Assembly (NCBI RefSeq): GCF_000374305.1
Contig: NZ_KB894094.1
Coordinates: 248,001 to 312,000 of the forward strand
Direction of reading: 5' to 3'
Length of the DNA stretch: 64,000 nt
Source: Actinomadura flavalba DSM 45200
GTDB lineage: Bacteria; Actinomycetota; Actinomycetes; Streptosporangiales; Streptosporangiaceae
Shown here: in pieces, positions 37,887 to 45,561 of the stretch
How the letters are laid out: each line of letters starts with the position of its first letter
How positions within the stretch are numbered: the first letter of the stretch is position 1
Program-made: the position numbers and the translations under genes
Notes under the pieces: generated by a model
Seen by the model: the letters and a program-made list of their open reading frames with translations, nothing else
Told to the model about the DNA's origin: nothing
The model's database searches: none

Positions 37887-38588
37887 ATGGAACAGCTACT
37901 CGACCTGTTTGACTTCGGCCCGTTCTTCGACAACTTCGACGCGATCCTCCAGGGCTTCTGGGCGATGCTCCGGCTCGCCGCCGCGGCGGGGGTCCTGTCG
38001 CTCGTCATCGGGACCGTGCTCGCCGGCTTCCGCGTCGCGCCCATCCCGGTCCTGCGCTGGTTCGGGTCCGGCTACGTCAACATCGTGCGCAACACGCCGC
38101 TGACGCTGGTGCTGCTGATGTGCAGCCTGGGCCTCAACGACACCCTCGGCCTCGCCTTCTCCGGCGAGCCGAGCACCACCTACTACTGGTGGGCCGTCCT
38201 CGGACTGTCCGGCTACACCGGCGCGTTCGTGTGCGAGGCGCTGCGCTCGGGCATCAACACCGTCCCCCTCGGCCAGGCCGAGGCCGCCCGCTCGATCGGG
38301 CTGACGTTCACGCAGTCGCTGCGGCTGATCATCCTGCCGCAGGCGTTCCGCGCCGTCGTCGCGCCGCTCGGCAGCGTCCTTATCGCGATGATCAAGAACA
38401 CGACGGTCGCCTCCGCCGCGAGCTACGGCGAGATCGCAGCGGTCTCCAAGGGCCTGCTCGACCTGCCGTCGTTCGCCAGCGGCGCCGTGCCGCTGTTCAT
38501 CGGCGTGGCCATCGGCTTCATGATCCTGACCCTGCCGACCGGCTTCTTCTTCGGCTGGCTGGCCAAGCGAACGGCGGTGGCGCGATGA
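37887..38588 (+). CDS. gluC: Glutamate-type ABC transporter permease
   Basis: 233-residue PAAT permease. Membrane helices at LAAAAGVLSLVIGTVLAG and in the core. The HEM-family motif is IVRNTPLTLVLLMCSLG, and the coupling loop is GQAEAARSIGLTFTQSLRLIILPQAFRA (quoted in part: GQAEAARSIGLTFTQSL). Its stop overlaps the ATG of gluD (ATGA), so the two permeases are made together and should form a heterodimer. Confidence 0.92.
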   Translation: MEQLLDLFDFGPFFDNFDAILQGFWAMLRLAAAAGVLSLVIGTVLAGFRVAPIPVLRWFGSGYVNIVRNTPLTLVLLMCSLGLNDTLGLAFSGEPSTTYYWWAVLGLSGYTGAFVCEALRSGINTVPLGQAEAARSIGLTFTQSLRLIILPQAFRAVVAPLGSVLIAMIKNTTVASAASYGEIAAVSKGLLDLPSFASGAVPLFIGVAIGFMILTLPTGFFFGWLAKRTAVAR

Positions 38589-39577
38589 GCCGGGAGGCCA
38601 ACGTCCTGTTCGACGCGCCCGGGCCCCGGGCCCGCGCGCGCAACCGCGTGCTGACGGTGGTGTCGGCGCTGGTGCTGCTCGGCCTCATCGTGGCGCTCGT
38701 GCTGCGGCTGAACGCCAAGGGGCAGTTCGCGGGCGACCTGTGGAGCCCGTTCCTGGAGGGCCAGGTCTGGACGAACCTGATCCTGCCGGGCCTGTGGAAG
38801 ACGCTCCAGGCCGCCGCGCTGGCGTCCGTGCTGTCCATCGTGTTCGGCGTCGTGTTCGGTCTCGCGCGGCTCTCGGACCACTGGTGGATCAGGATTCCGG
38901 CGGGCGCCGTCGTGGAGTTCTTCCGCGCCATCCCGCTGCTGATCCTGATCTTCCTGGCGTTCTTCCTGCCGAACAAGGTCAGCCCGGTGATCGCCGAGTC
39001 GCCGCTGGGGCAGTTCCAGCGCATGACGGTCGACTACTTCTTCTCGATCTTCGGCGTGCAGATCAACGCCGGGACGATCGTCGTGCCCGCGTTCGCGGCC
39101 GTCGTGTTCGGCCTGGTCATGTACAACGGGTCGGTGCTCGCCGAGGTCGTCCGGGCGGGCGTCAACTCGATCCCGAGGGGGCAGTCCGAGGCGGCGTACT
39201 CGATCGGCCTGCGCAAGAACGGCGTGCTGCGGCTGATTCTGCTGCCGCAGGCGATCACGGTGATGATGCCGGCGATCGTGAGCCAGCTCGTCGTCCTGCT
39301 TAAGGACACCGCGCTCGGCTTCATCATCGCCTACCCCGAGCTGCTCGCGACCGGGTTCAAGCTGATCCCCGCCAACTTCGGCAACAACGTGCTCCAGGCG
39401 GGCATCGTCGTCGGGATCATCTACATCGCGCTGGCGATGGCGCTGAGCCGCGTCGCGACGGTGCTGGAGCGCCGCAGCCGGCGCAGCCGCAAGACGGCCG
39501 CGAAGACGATGGGCACCGGCGGTCCGCCGCCCGCGCCCGGGATGGCCGTGCAGGAGACGGCCGGTCCGCGCGTCTGA
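38585..39577 (+). CDS. gluD: Glutamate-type ABC transporter permease
   Basis: 330 residues from ATG 38585, four-base overlap with gluC. Longer than gluC because of an N-terminal loop (LWSPFLEGQVWTNLILPGLW) and a 45-residue Arg/Pro-rich cytoplasmic tail (RRSRRSRKTAAKTMG). Permease core with FFRAIPLLILIFLAFFLP, GQSEAAYSIGLRKNG and LPQAITVMMPAIVSQLV. A terminator follows 17 bases past the stop. Confidence 0.92.
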   Translation: MSREANVLFDAPGPRARARNRVLTVVSALVLLGLIVALVLRLNAKGQFAGDLWSPFLEGQVWTNLILPGLWKTLQAAALASVLSIVFGVVFGLARLSDHWWIRIPAGAVVEFFRAIPLLILIFLAFFLPNKVSPVIAESPLGQFQRMTVDYFFSIFGVQINAGTIVVPAFAAVVFGLVMYNGSVLAEVVRAGVNSIPRGQSEAAYSIGLRKNGVLRLILLPQAITVMMPAIVSQLVVLLKDTALGFIIAYPELLATGFKLIPANFGNNVLQAGIVVGIIYIALAMALSRVATVLERRSRRSRKTAAKTMGTGGPPPAPGMAVQETAGPRV

Positions 39578-39594
39578 CCGTCCTTCCGTCTCCC

Positions 39595-39629
39595 AGGGGG
39601 CGCCGCCGGGGAATCCGGCGGCGCCCCCT
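39595..39629 (+). terminator. Terminator of the glu operon
   Basis: Perfect 15-base stem (AGGGGGCGCCGCCGG at 39595-39609 and complement 39615-39629), 5-base loop, followed by GCGGTTT. It ends 15 bases before the next start. Confidence 0.8.
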
Positions 39630-39644
39630 GCGGTTTGCGGTGGC

Positions 39645-40688
39645 ATGGACGCTTTCGTGGACGTCGCGGTGATCGGTGCGGGGCAGGCCGGGCTGTCGGC
39701 CGGGTACTTCCTGCGGCGGTCCCCGCTGTCGTTCGCGATCTTCGACCACGCGCCGCGTCCCGGCGGCGCCTGGCAGTTCCGGTGGCCGACGCTGACGCTC
39801 GGCGCCACGCACAACGTGCACGACCTGCCCGGCCTGCCGCTGGACGACCGCGATCCGGCGCGGCCCGCGTCGGAGGTCGTCTCGGAGTACTTCGCCCGCT
39901 ATGAGGCCGCGTTCGGGCTGGACGTGCGGCGGCCGGTGGACGTGACGTCCGTGACGGACGGCCCCGGCGGGCTGACGGTCGCGACGTCGGCGGGCGAGTA
40001 CGGCGCGCGGGCGCTGATCAACGCGACCGGGACGTGGGACCGTCCGTTCTGGCCGTACTACCCGGGGCGCGAGACGTTCGCGGGACGGCACCTGCACACG
40101 GCCGACTACCGGGGGCCGGACGCGTTCGCCGGGAAGCGCGTCGTGGTCGTCGGCGGCGGGGCGTCGGCGGTGCAGGCGCTGCTGGAGATCGCTCCGGTCG
40201 CGGCGGCGACGGCGTGGGTGACCCGGCGTCCGCCGGTGTGGAACGAGGGGCCGTTCGACGCCGAGCGCGGCCGGGCGTCGGTGGCGCGCGTCGCCGAACG
40301 GGTGCGGCGCGGGCTGCCGCCGGGCAGCGTCGTCGGGGCGACCGGGCTCACGCTCACCGCCGACGTCCGCGCCGGGATCGCGGCGGGCGTGCTGCGGCGG
40401 CGGCCGATGTTCGCGCGGATCGTCCCGTCCGGCGTGGTCTGGGCGGACGGCACCGAGTTCGCCACCGACGTCGTCCTCTGGGCGACCGGCTTCCGCGCCG
40501 CGCTCGACCACCTGGCGCCGCTCGCGCTGCGCGGCCCCGGCGGCGGCATCGCGATGGACGGCACCCGCGTCGCGTCCGACCCGCGCGTCCACCTGCTGGG
40601 CTACGGGCCGTCCGCCAGCACGATCGGGGCCGGCCGGGCGGCCCGCACCGCCGTCCGTGACCTCGGCCGCCTGCTCGTTCCCGCCTGA
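39645..40688 (+). CDS. FAD-dependent NAD(P)-binding oxidoreductase (CzcO/flavin monooxygenase-like)
   Basis: 347 residues with two dinucleotide-binding motifs: FAD GAGQAG in VAVIGAGQAGLSAGYFLRR (residues 7-25) and NAD(P) VVVVGGGASAVQALLE at about 166-181. Between them lies INATGTWDRPFWPYYPG, the ATG-type motif; WATGFRAALDHLAPL comes late. Related to putative flavoproteins involved in K+ transport/CzcO and to Baeyer-Villiger-like monooxygenases, but shorter. The real substrate cannot be read from the sequence. It stands alone between a terminator and a hairpin, so is probably monocistronic. Confidence 0.85.
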   Translation: MDAFVDVAVIGAGQAGLSAGYFLRRSPLSFAIFDHAPRPGGAWQFRWPTLTLGATHNVHDLPGLPLDDRDPARPASEVVSEYFARYEAAFGLDVRRPVDVTSVTDGPGGLTVATSAGEYGARALINATGTWDRPFWPYYPGRETFAGRHLHTADYRGPDAFAGKRVVVVGGGASAVQALLEIAPVAAATAWVTRRPPVWNEGPFDAERGRASVARVAERVRRGLPPGSVVGATGLTLTADVRAGIAAGVLRRRPMFARIVPSGVVWADGTEFATDVVLWATGFRAALDHLAPLALRGPGGGIAMDGTRVASDPRVHLLGYGPSASTIGAGRAARTAVRDLGRLLVPA

Positions 40689-40710
40689 GACGCGTGGGCG
40701 ACGTCACACA

Positions 40711-40729
40711 TCCTCCCGTCGCGGGAGGG
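40711..40729 (+). terminator. Short hairpin after the flavoprotein gene
   Basis: CCTCCCG-TCG-CGGGAGG (40712-40728), 23 bases past the stop of the flavoprotein gene. Confidence 0.5.
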
Positions 40730-40835
40730 ATGGCCGGGATCGCCGGGGACCTCACCGGTGAGCGGGTTGTTTCTTTTGGAGGTCAACTGCCCCGTCATGG
40801 CCCCAACCGATCCTCCGATGCGGGACGATTCGCCT

Positions 40836-42800
40836 ATGACCGCTCGCGCGACCCTCCCCTACGGTTCCTGGCCCTCCCCCATCTCCGCGGCCGACGTCGC
40901 CCGCGCCCGGCTTCGCCTGAGTTTCCCCACGGTGTCGGGTCCGGACGTGTGGTGGCAGGAGACCCGGCCCGAGGAGGGCGGCCGCACCACGGTCATGCAC
41001 GCGGGCGCCGACGGGAAGCCCGCCGAGGTGCTCGCCGCGCCCTGGGACGCGCGCACCCGCGTCCACGAGTACGGCGGCCGGTCGTACCTGGTCGTCCCGG
41101 GTGACGACGGGCCGGGCCTCGTCTTCTCGCACTTCGAGGACCAGCGCCTGCACCGCCTCGACGCCGGCGGCGACGCCAAGCCGCGCCCGCTCACGCCCGA
41201 ACCCGCGCTGCCGGGCGGCCTCCGGTACGCCGACCCGGTGCTGTCCCCCGACGGCACCGAGGTGTGGTGCGTCTGCGAGGGCCACACCCCCGACGGCATC
41301 CGGCGCGCGATCGTCGCCGTCCCGCTGGACGGGTCCGCCGCCGAGGACGCCGCCGCCATCCGCGAGCTGGTCACCGGCGCCGGGTTCTACGCCTCCCCCG
41401 CGCCCTCCCCCGGCGGCGGCCACCTGGCGTGGGTGCAGTGGAGCCACCCGCGCATGCCGTGGGACGGCACCGAACTGCGCGTCGCCGCGCTGGAGGACGG
41501 CAAGGCCGTCACGCCCCGGACCGTCAAGGGCGGCCTGAAGGAGTCGGCGCTGGCACCGCTGTGGGCCGACGACCGGACGCTGTACGTCGCGTCCGACTGG
41601 CCCGGCTGGTGGAACATCTACCAGGTCGGGCTCTACGGCGAGTCGCCGCAGGCGCTCTACCCCGCCGAGGAGGAGTTCGCCGCGCCGCTGTGGCAGCTCG
41701 GCGGGATGCCGTACGCGCTGCTCGGCGACGGGCGGCTCGCCGTCATGCACGGCGAGGGCGGCCAGCGGCTCGCGCTCTACGACCCCGACACGCTCGACCT
41801 CGACGACGTCGATCTGCCGTTCACCGACTGGGCCATGTCGCTGTCGGCCGACGGCACCACCGTCGTCGGCATCGCGGGTGGACCGGACGTCGCCACCTCG
41901 CTCGTCCGGCTGGACACCGCCACCGGCGACTACACGGTGCTGCGCAGCGAGGTCGAGGACCTGCCCGACCCCGGCTACCTGCCCGCGCCGCGCGCCGAAC
42001 GCCTCGACGGGCCGTTCGGGCGTCCCGTGCACGCCACCGTGTACGCGCCCGCCAGCCCGTCCGCCGAGGGCCCCGCCGACGAGCGGCCGCCGTACGTGGT
42101 GTTCGTGCACGGCGGGCCGACCGCGCGGGCGGCGCAGAACCTCGACCTGGCGCGGGTGTTCTTCACCAGCCGGGGCATCGGCGTCGTGGACGTCGACTAC
42201 GGCGGTTCGTCCGGGTACGGCCGCACCTACCGGGAACGCATCCGGCGGCAGTGGGGCGTCGTGGACGTCGAGGACGTCGTCGCCGCGGCGCAGGCCCTCG
42301 TCGCGGCGGGCGTCGCCGACCCCGGGCGCATCGGGGTGCGCGGCGGCAGCGCGGGCGGCTTCACCGCCCTCGCGGCCGTGACCAAGACGGGCGTGTTCAA
42401 GGCCGCGACGTCGTACTTCGGCATCAGCGACCTCCAGACGCTCGCCAAGACCACGCACGACTTCGAGTCGCAGTACGTGTTCGGCCTCGTCGGGCCCCTC
42501 CCCGGCTTCGAACGCGCCTACGAGGAGCGCTCGCCGCTGCACCGCGCGGGCGAGACGTCCTGCCCCGTCCTGCTGTTGCAGGGACTGGACGACCCGGCCG
42601 TCCCCCCGGACCAGTCCGAGCGCTTCGCCGCCGCACTGCGCGACAAGAAGGTGCCGCACGCCCACCTCACCTTCGAGGGCGAGGCCCACGGCTTCCGCCG
42701 CGCCGAGACCACCATCGCCTGCCTGGAGGCCGAGCTCTCCTTCTACGGCCAAACCCTCGGCTTCCAGCCCCGCGAAGTACCACCCCTCGACCTAGGCTGA
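40836..42800 (+). CDS. S9 family prolyl-oligopeptidase-type peptidase
   Basis: 654 residues from ATG 40836 (MTARATLPYGSWPSPISAAD). An N-terminal beta-propeller (VWWQETRPEEGGRT, PDGTEVWCVCEG) precedes the alpha/beta-hydrolase domain. Catalytic triad by motif: Ser505 in RGGSAGGFTAL, Asp586 in GLDDPAVPPDQS, His618 in GEAHGFR; oxyanion region VFVHGGPT. Cytoplasmic, no signal peptide. Typical dipeptidyl-/acylaminoacyl-peptidase subfamily of actinomycetes. Met at 40758 or 40818 are alternative starts. A ~110-base tandem repeat array starts right after its stop. Confidence 0.9.
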   Translation: MTARATLPYGSWPSPISAADVARARLRLSFPTVSGPDVWWQETRPEEGGRTTVMHAGADGKPAEVLAAPWDARTRVHEYGGRSYLVVPGDDGPGLVFSHFEDQRLHRLDAGGDAKPRPLTPEPALPGGLRYADPVLSPDGTEVWCVCEGHTPDGIRRAIVAVPLDGSAAEDAAAIRELVTGAGFYASPAPSPGGGHLAWVQWSHPRMPWDGTELRVAALEDGKAVTPRTVKGGLKESALAPLWADDRTLYVASDWPGWWNIYQVGLYGESPQALYPAEEEFAAPLWQLGGMPYALLGDGRLAVMHGEGGQRLALYDPDTLDLDDVDLPFTDWAMSLSADGTTVVGIAGGPDVATSLVRLDTATGDYTVLRSEVEDLPDPGYLPAPRAERLDGPFGRPVHATVYAPASPSAEGPADERPPYVVFVHGGPTARAAQNLDLARVFFTSRGIGVVDVDYGGSSGYGRTYRERIRRQWGVVDVEDVVAAAQALVAAGVADPGRIGVRGGSAGGFTALAAVTKTGVFKAATSYFGISDLQTLAKTTHDFESQYVFGLVGPLPGFERAYEERSPLHRAGETSCPVLLLQGLDDPAVPPDQSERFAAALRDKKVPHAHLTFEGEAHGFRRAETTIACLEAELSFYGQTLGFQPREVPPLDLG

Positions 42801-43450
42801 CCCAAACCAACCAGCCACCCCACACCGACACGACGCGGCTCACCACCCACGGCCCCCAGGGCCGACCCGCGCCAAAGCCACCCAGCCACGCCGCATACCG
42901 AAGCCCGGAGCGGCTGCCCCAAGGACGGCCCGACCACGCAGACCCGCCCAAGAGCCCGAACCACCGCTCAACGACCAGTCGCACCAGCCACGCACCGGGC
43001 GCTCGACTCGGCTCACCGCGCGCCCCCAAGGACGGCCCGAACACGTAAGCCACGCAACTCCCGGCCGAAGGCCGAACCGCCGTTCCCCGGCGCCCGGCCA
43101 CGCCATCCACCTGCACTCGACGCGGCTCACGGCGCAGGGACGGCCCGTACACGCAACTCCCGGCCGAAAGCCAACCACCGTCCTGCGAGCAGACCCCGGC
43201 CACGCCACGCACCGGGCGCTCGATGCGGCTCACCGCGCACACCCAGGGACAACCCGTACACCCAACCTCTCGACCGAAAGCCAACCACCGTCCTACGAGC
43301 AGACCCCGGCCACGCCACGCACGGGCGCTCGATGCGGCTCACCGCGCACACCCAGGGACAACCCGTACACCCAACCTCCCGACCGAAAGCCAACCACCGT
43401 CCTACGAGCAGACCCCGGCCACGCCACGCACGGGCGCTCGATGCGACTGA
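42801..43450. repeat. ~110-base tandem repeat array behind the S9 peptidase gene
   Basis: Units of 109-110 bases repeat from the peptidase stop to about 43450. The rightmost units, beginning with CCAACCACCGTCCTRCGAGC at 43171, 43281 and 43390, are almost identical. Leftward they become more diverged, with recognisable cores GCGGCTCACCGCGCACAC and CGGCCGAAGGCC. About six units in all. Minus-strand open frames across it read the same ~36-residue peptide again and again and are not credible genes. 43451-43635 holds no gene. Confidence 0.85.
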
Positions 43451-43635
43451 CGCAGTCGATGGCGATCGGTCCGGCGGTGTGGTGGGCCTCGGCTGGCCGC
43501 GCGCCGTCGCCGAGGGATGCCCTCGGACGCGAGTCGCTGACGTGCGAGGAGCCGGTCTCGGGCGCGTCCGTCAGGGGCTGGCAAATACTCGTCGCCGGGC
43601 GCGGCACGCGCGCGTCCGCCGGGTACGTGGAGTCC

Positions 43636-44082
43636 ATGCACACCATCGCCCGAGGGCTGCTCGCCGGTGCCGCCGGCACCAGCGCGCTCAACATCGTCAG
43701 CTACCTCGACATGGCGCTGCGGGCCCGCGCGGCCAGCGGAACGCCGGAGCGGTCCGCGGGCAGGCTCGCGAAGGCCGCGGGGATCGACCTCGGCGGCGGT
43801 GACCGGGCCGCCAACCGCAAGGAGGCGCTGGGCGCCCTCCTCGGCTACGCCACGGGGCTCGGCGTCGCCGTCTGCGCGGCTCCGGTCGTCCGGCGGGACG
43901 CGCCGTTCGCCGTCCGCGCCGGGGTGCTGGGCGCCGGGGCGATGGCCGCGTCCGACGTGCCGCTCACCCTGTTGCGCCTGACCGACCCGCGTGACTGGTC
44001 CCGGGGCGACTGGCTGTCGGACGCCGCGCCGCATCTCGCGTACGGCGTCACGGCGGCGGCCGCGTTCGCGCTGCTGCGCTGA
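43636..44082 (+). CDS. Small hypothetical membrane protein
   Basis: 148 residues from ATG 43636 (MHTIARGLLAGAAGTSALNI). Hydrophobic segments at about residues 5-22, 70-90 (ALLGYATGLGVAVCAAPVV) and 125-147 (APHLAYGVTAAAAFALLR), so likely 3-4 passes. A conserved-looking polar loop is ERSAGRLAKAAGIDLGGGDR. No recognised family. Start is uncertain: an in-frame GTG nine bases upstream is possible. The open frame continues upstream into the repeat array but that part is non-coding. Convergent with the MetE-like gene. Confidence 0.7.
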   Translation: MHTIARGLLAGAAGTSALNIVSYLDMALRARAASGTPERSAGRLAKAAGIDLGGGDRAANRKEALGALLGYATGLGVAVCAAPVVRRDAPFAVRAGVLGAGAMAASDVPLTLLRLTDPRDWSRGDWLSDAAPHLAYGVTAAAAFALLR

Positions 44083-44095
44083 GACGCGGCCGCCG
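44054..44095. terminator. Bidirectional hairpin between convergent genes
   Basis: CGGCGGCCGCG (44054-44064) and complement (44085-44095), 20-base loop spanning the stop of the membrane-protein gene; serves the 17-base gap to the convergent MetE-like gene. Confidence 0.5.
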
Positions 44096-44099
44096 TCGA

Positions 44100-45149
44100 T
44101 CAGACGCCGAGGGCCTCGGCGGCCAGCCGAGTGCCCGCCAGGCGGGCCTCGATCTTGGCGAACGCGAGGTCGCGCGACGTCGAGGTGTCGTCGGCGAACG
44201 GCGCGAAACCGCAGTCGTCGCAGGTGCCGAGCCGGTCCACGGGCAGGTACTCGGCCGCGCGGAGCACGCGGTCGCGGACCTGCTCGGGGGTCTCCACGAC
44301 CGGGTCGATCGGGTCGGTCACGCCGATGAAGACGCGGGCGTCGTCCGGCAGGTGTGCGGCGATGATCTGGAGGACGCGGTCGGGGTCGGGCTCGCTGGCG
44401 AGCTGCACGTAGAACGCGCCCGCGTGCTGGCGGAACAGGGCGGGCAGCAGACCGGCGTAGTCGACGTCGAGGCTGTGCGTGGAGTCCTGGTCGCCGCCGG
44501 GGCAGGTGTGCACGCCGATGCGCACGCGTTCCTCGGCGGTGAAGTGGTCGAGCACCTCGTTGTTGAGGGCGACGAACTGGTCGAGGAGGCCGCCGCTCGG
44601 GTCGAGCTTCAGCGACAGGCGTCCCTCGGTGAAGTCGAGCTGCACGGTGTGCGCGCCCGCGTCGAGACACGCGCGGATGTCGGCGACCGCTCCGGCGACG
44701 AGGTCGGCGCGGAACTCCTCCGGCGAATATCCGGCGATCCCTGCCGCCGGGTACAGCAGGCTGAGGGCGGACGGGGCGATGACCGCCTGCTTGACGGGCG
44801 TGTTCGCGACCCGCTGCGCCTCGTTCAGGTAGTCGACGGCGTTCTGCGCGTACCGGAAGGGGCCGCCGGTGAGCACGGGGAGCTGCCGCTGGTGCCCGTC
44901 CGCGAACGGGATGACCGCCCCGTCCGGGGCCAGCGTGTCCAGCCCGGCGATCGGATAGGTGACGAAACTCGGCTTGCTCTGCTCACCATCGGTGACGACG
45001 GGCGATCCGAGCGCCTCAAGCCGCCCGATCGTCTCACTGATCGCCTTCTCCCGCGCGGCGGCGATCCGCCCCGCGTCGCCTTCGGCCAGGGCTTCGAGCA
45101 ACTCCGCAGGCCGCGGAATGCTCCCGATCGGTTCAGTGGGAATGGTCAT
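44100..45149 (-). CDS. MetE-barrel cobalamin-independent methionine synthase II-like protein
   Basis: 349 residues equal to the catalytic C-terminal barrel of MetE without the N-terminal half. Zinc ligands by motif: His214 and Cys216 in GVHTCPGGD, Glu253 in LASEPD and a Cys in GTCDDCGFAPF (Cys310/313). The start MTIPTEPIGSIPRP matches the PTEPIGSIPR signature of this group. Such stand-alone barrels may use a methyl donor other than methyl-tetrahydrofolate (methyltransferase of unknown methyl source). No folate or methionine genes are next to it. Confidence 0.85.
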   Translation of the reverse strand: MTIPTEPIGSIPRPAELLEALAEGDAGRIAAAREKAISETIGRLEALGSPVVTDGEQSKPSFVTYPIAGLDTLAPDGAVIPFADGHQRQLPVLTGGPFRYAQNAVDYLNEAQRVANTPVKQAVIAPSALSLLYPAAGIAGYSPEEFRADLVAGAVADIRACLDAGAHTVQLDFTEGRLSLKLDPSGGLLDQFVALNNEVLDHFTAEERVRIGVHTCPGGDQDSTHSLDVDYAGLLPALFRQHAGAFYVQLASEPDPDRVLQIIAAHLPDDARVFIGVTDPIDPVVETPEQVRDRVLRAAEYLPVDRLGTCDDCGFAPFADDTSTSRDLAFAKIEARLAGTRLAAEALGV

Positions 45150-45561
45150 GATCCGACCCTAGATAACAGCCCGACACCCCACAATCGCCTTGCGTAGCCT
45201 CTCCCCCACCCGACCGCCTCCGGCCACTTCCCCCAACCCCGCACCCAACCCAACACGACCTGCTACACGCCGTACGCTCAAAGGACGGCACCTCCCAGGA
45301 GACACCCCGCCCGATGACACCCACCACAGGACGAGTCCCCAGCCGAACCCCAAACCCCCCAAACCAAACACCCCCAACCAGCCCGGAGCACGGGCGCGGG
45401 CGGGCTGCGCGCAGACAGGCGACACACGGGCGGGCATGGGCGGGCGGGCGACGGGCGCGGGCGGGTTGCGCGCAGACAGGCGAGACGCGGGCGGGCATGG
45501 GCGGGCGCGGACGGACGCGGGTGGGGTTGCGCGCAGGCAGGCGACGCGTGGGCGGGCGGAT
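45150..45561. repeat. ~61-base repeats behind recX, and A/C-rich spacer
   Basis: From about 45391 to 45560 three imperfect units of some 61 bases (core GGTTGCGCGCAGACAGGCGA; GGGCGGGCATGGGCGGGC) run up to the recX stop. 45150-45390 is an A/C-rich spacer with the MetE-like gene's promoter. No gene seen. Confidence 0.7.

Noticed and set aside
42667..43694. Overlapping leftward frames repeating GCPWVCAVSRIERP
   Set aside because: Translation of the ~110-base array; repeat-borne, no ribosome binding site.
45391..45560. CRISPR-like direct repeats behind recX
   Set aside because: Units are contiguous and imperfect with no unique spacers, and no cas genes are present.
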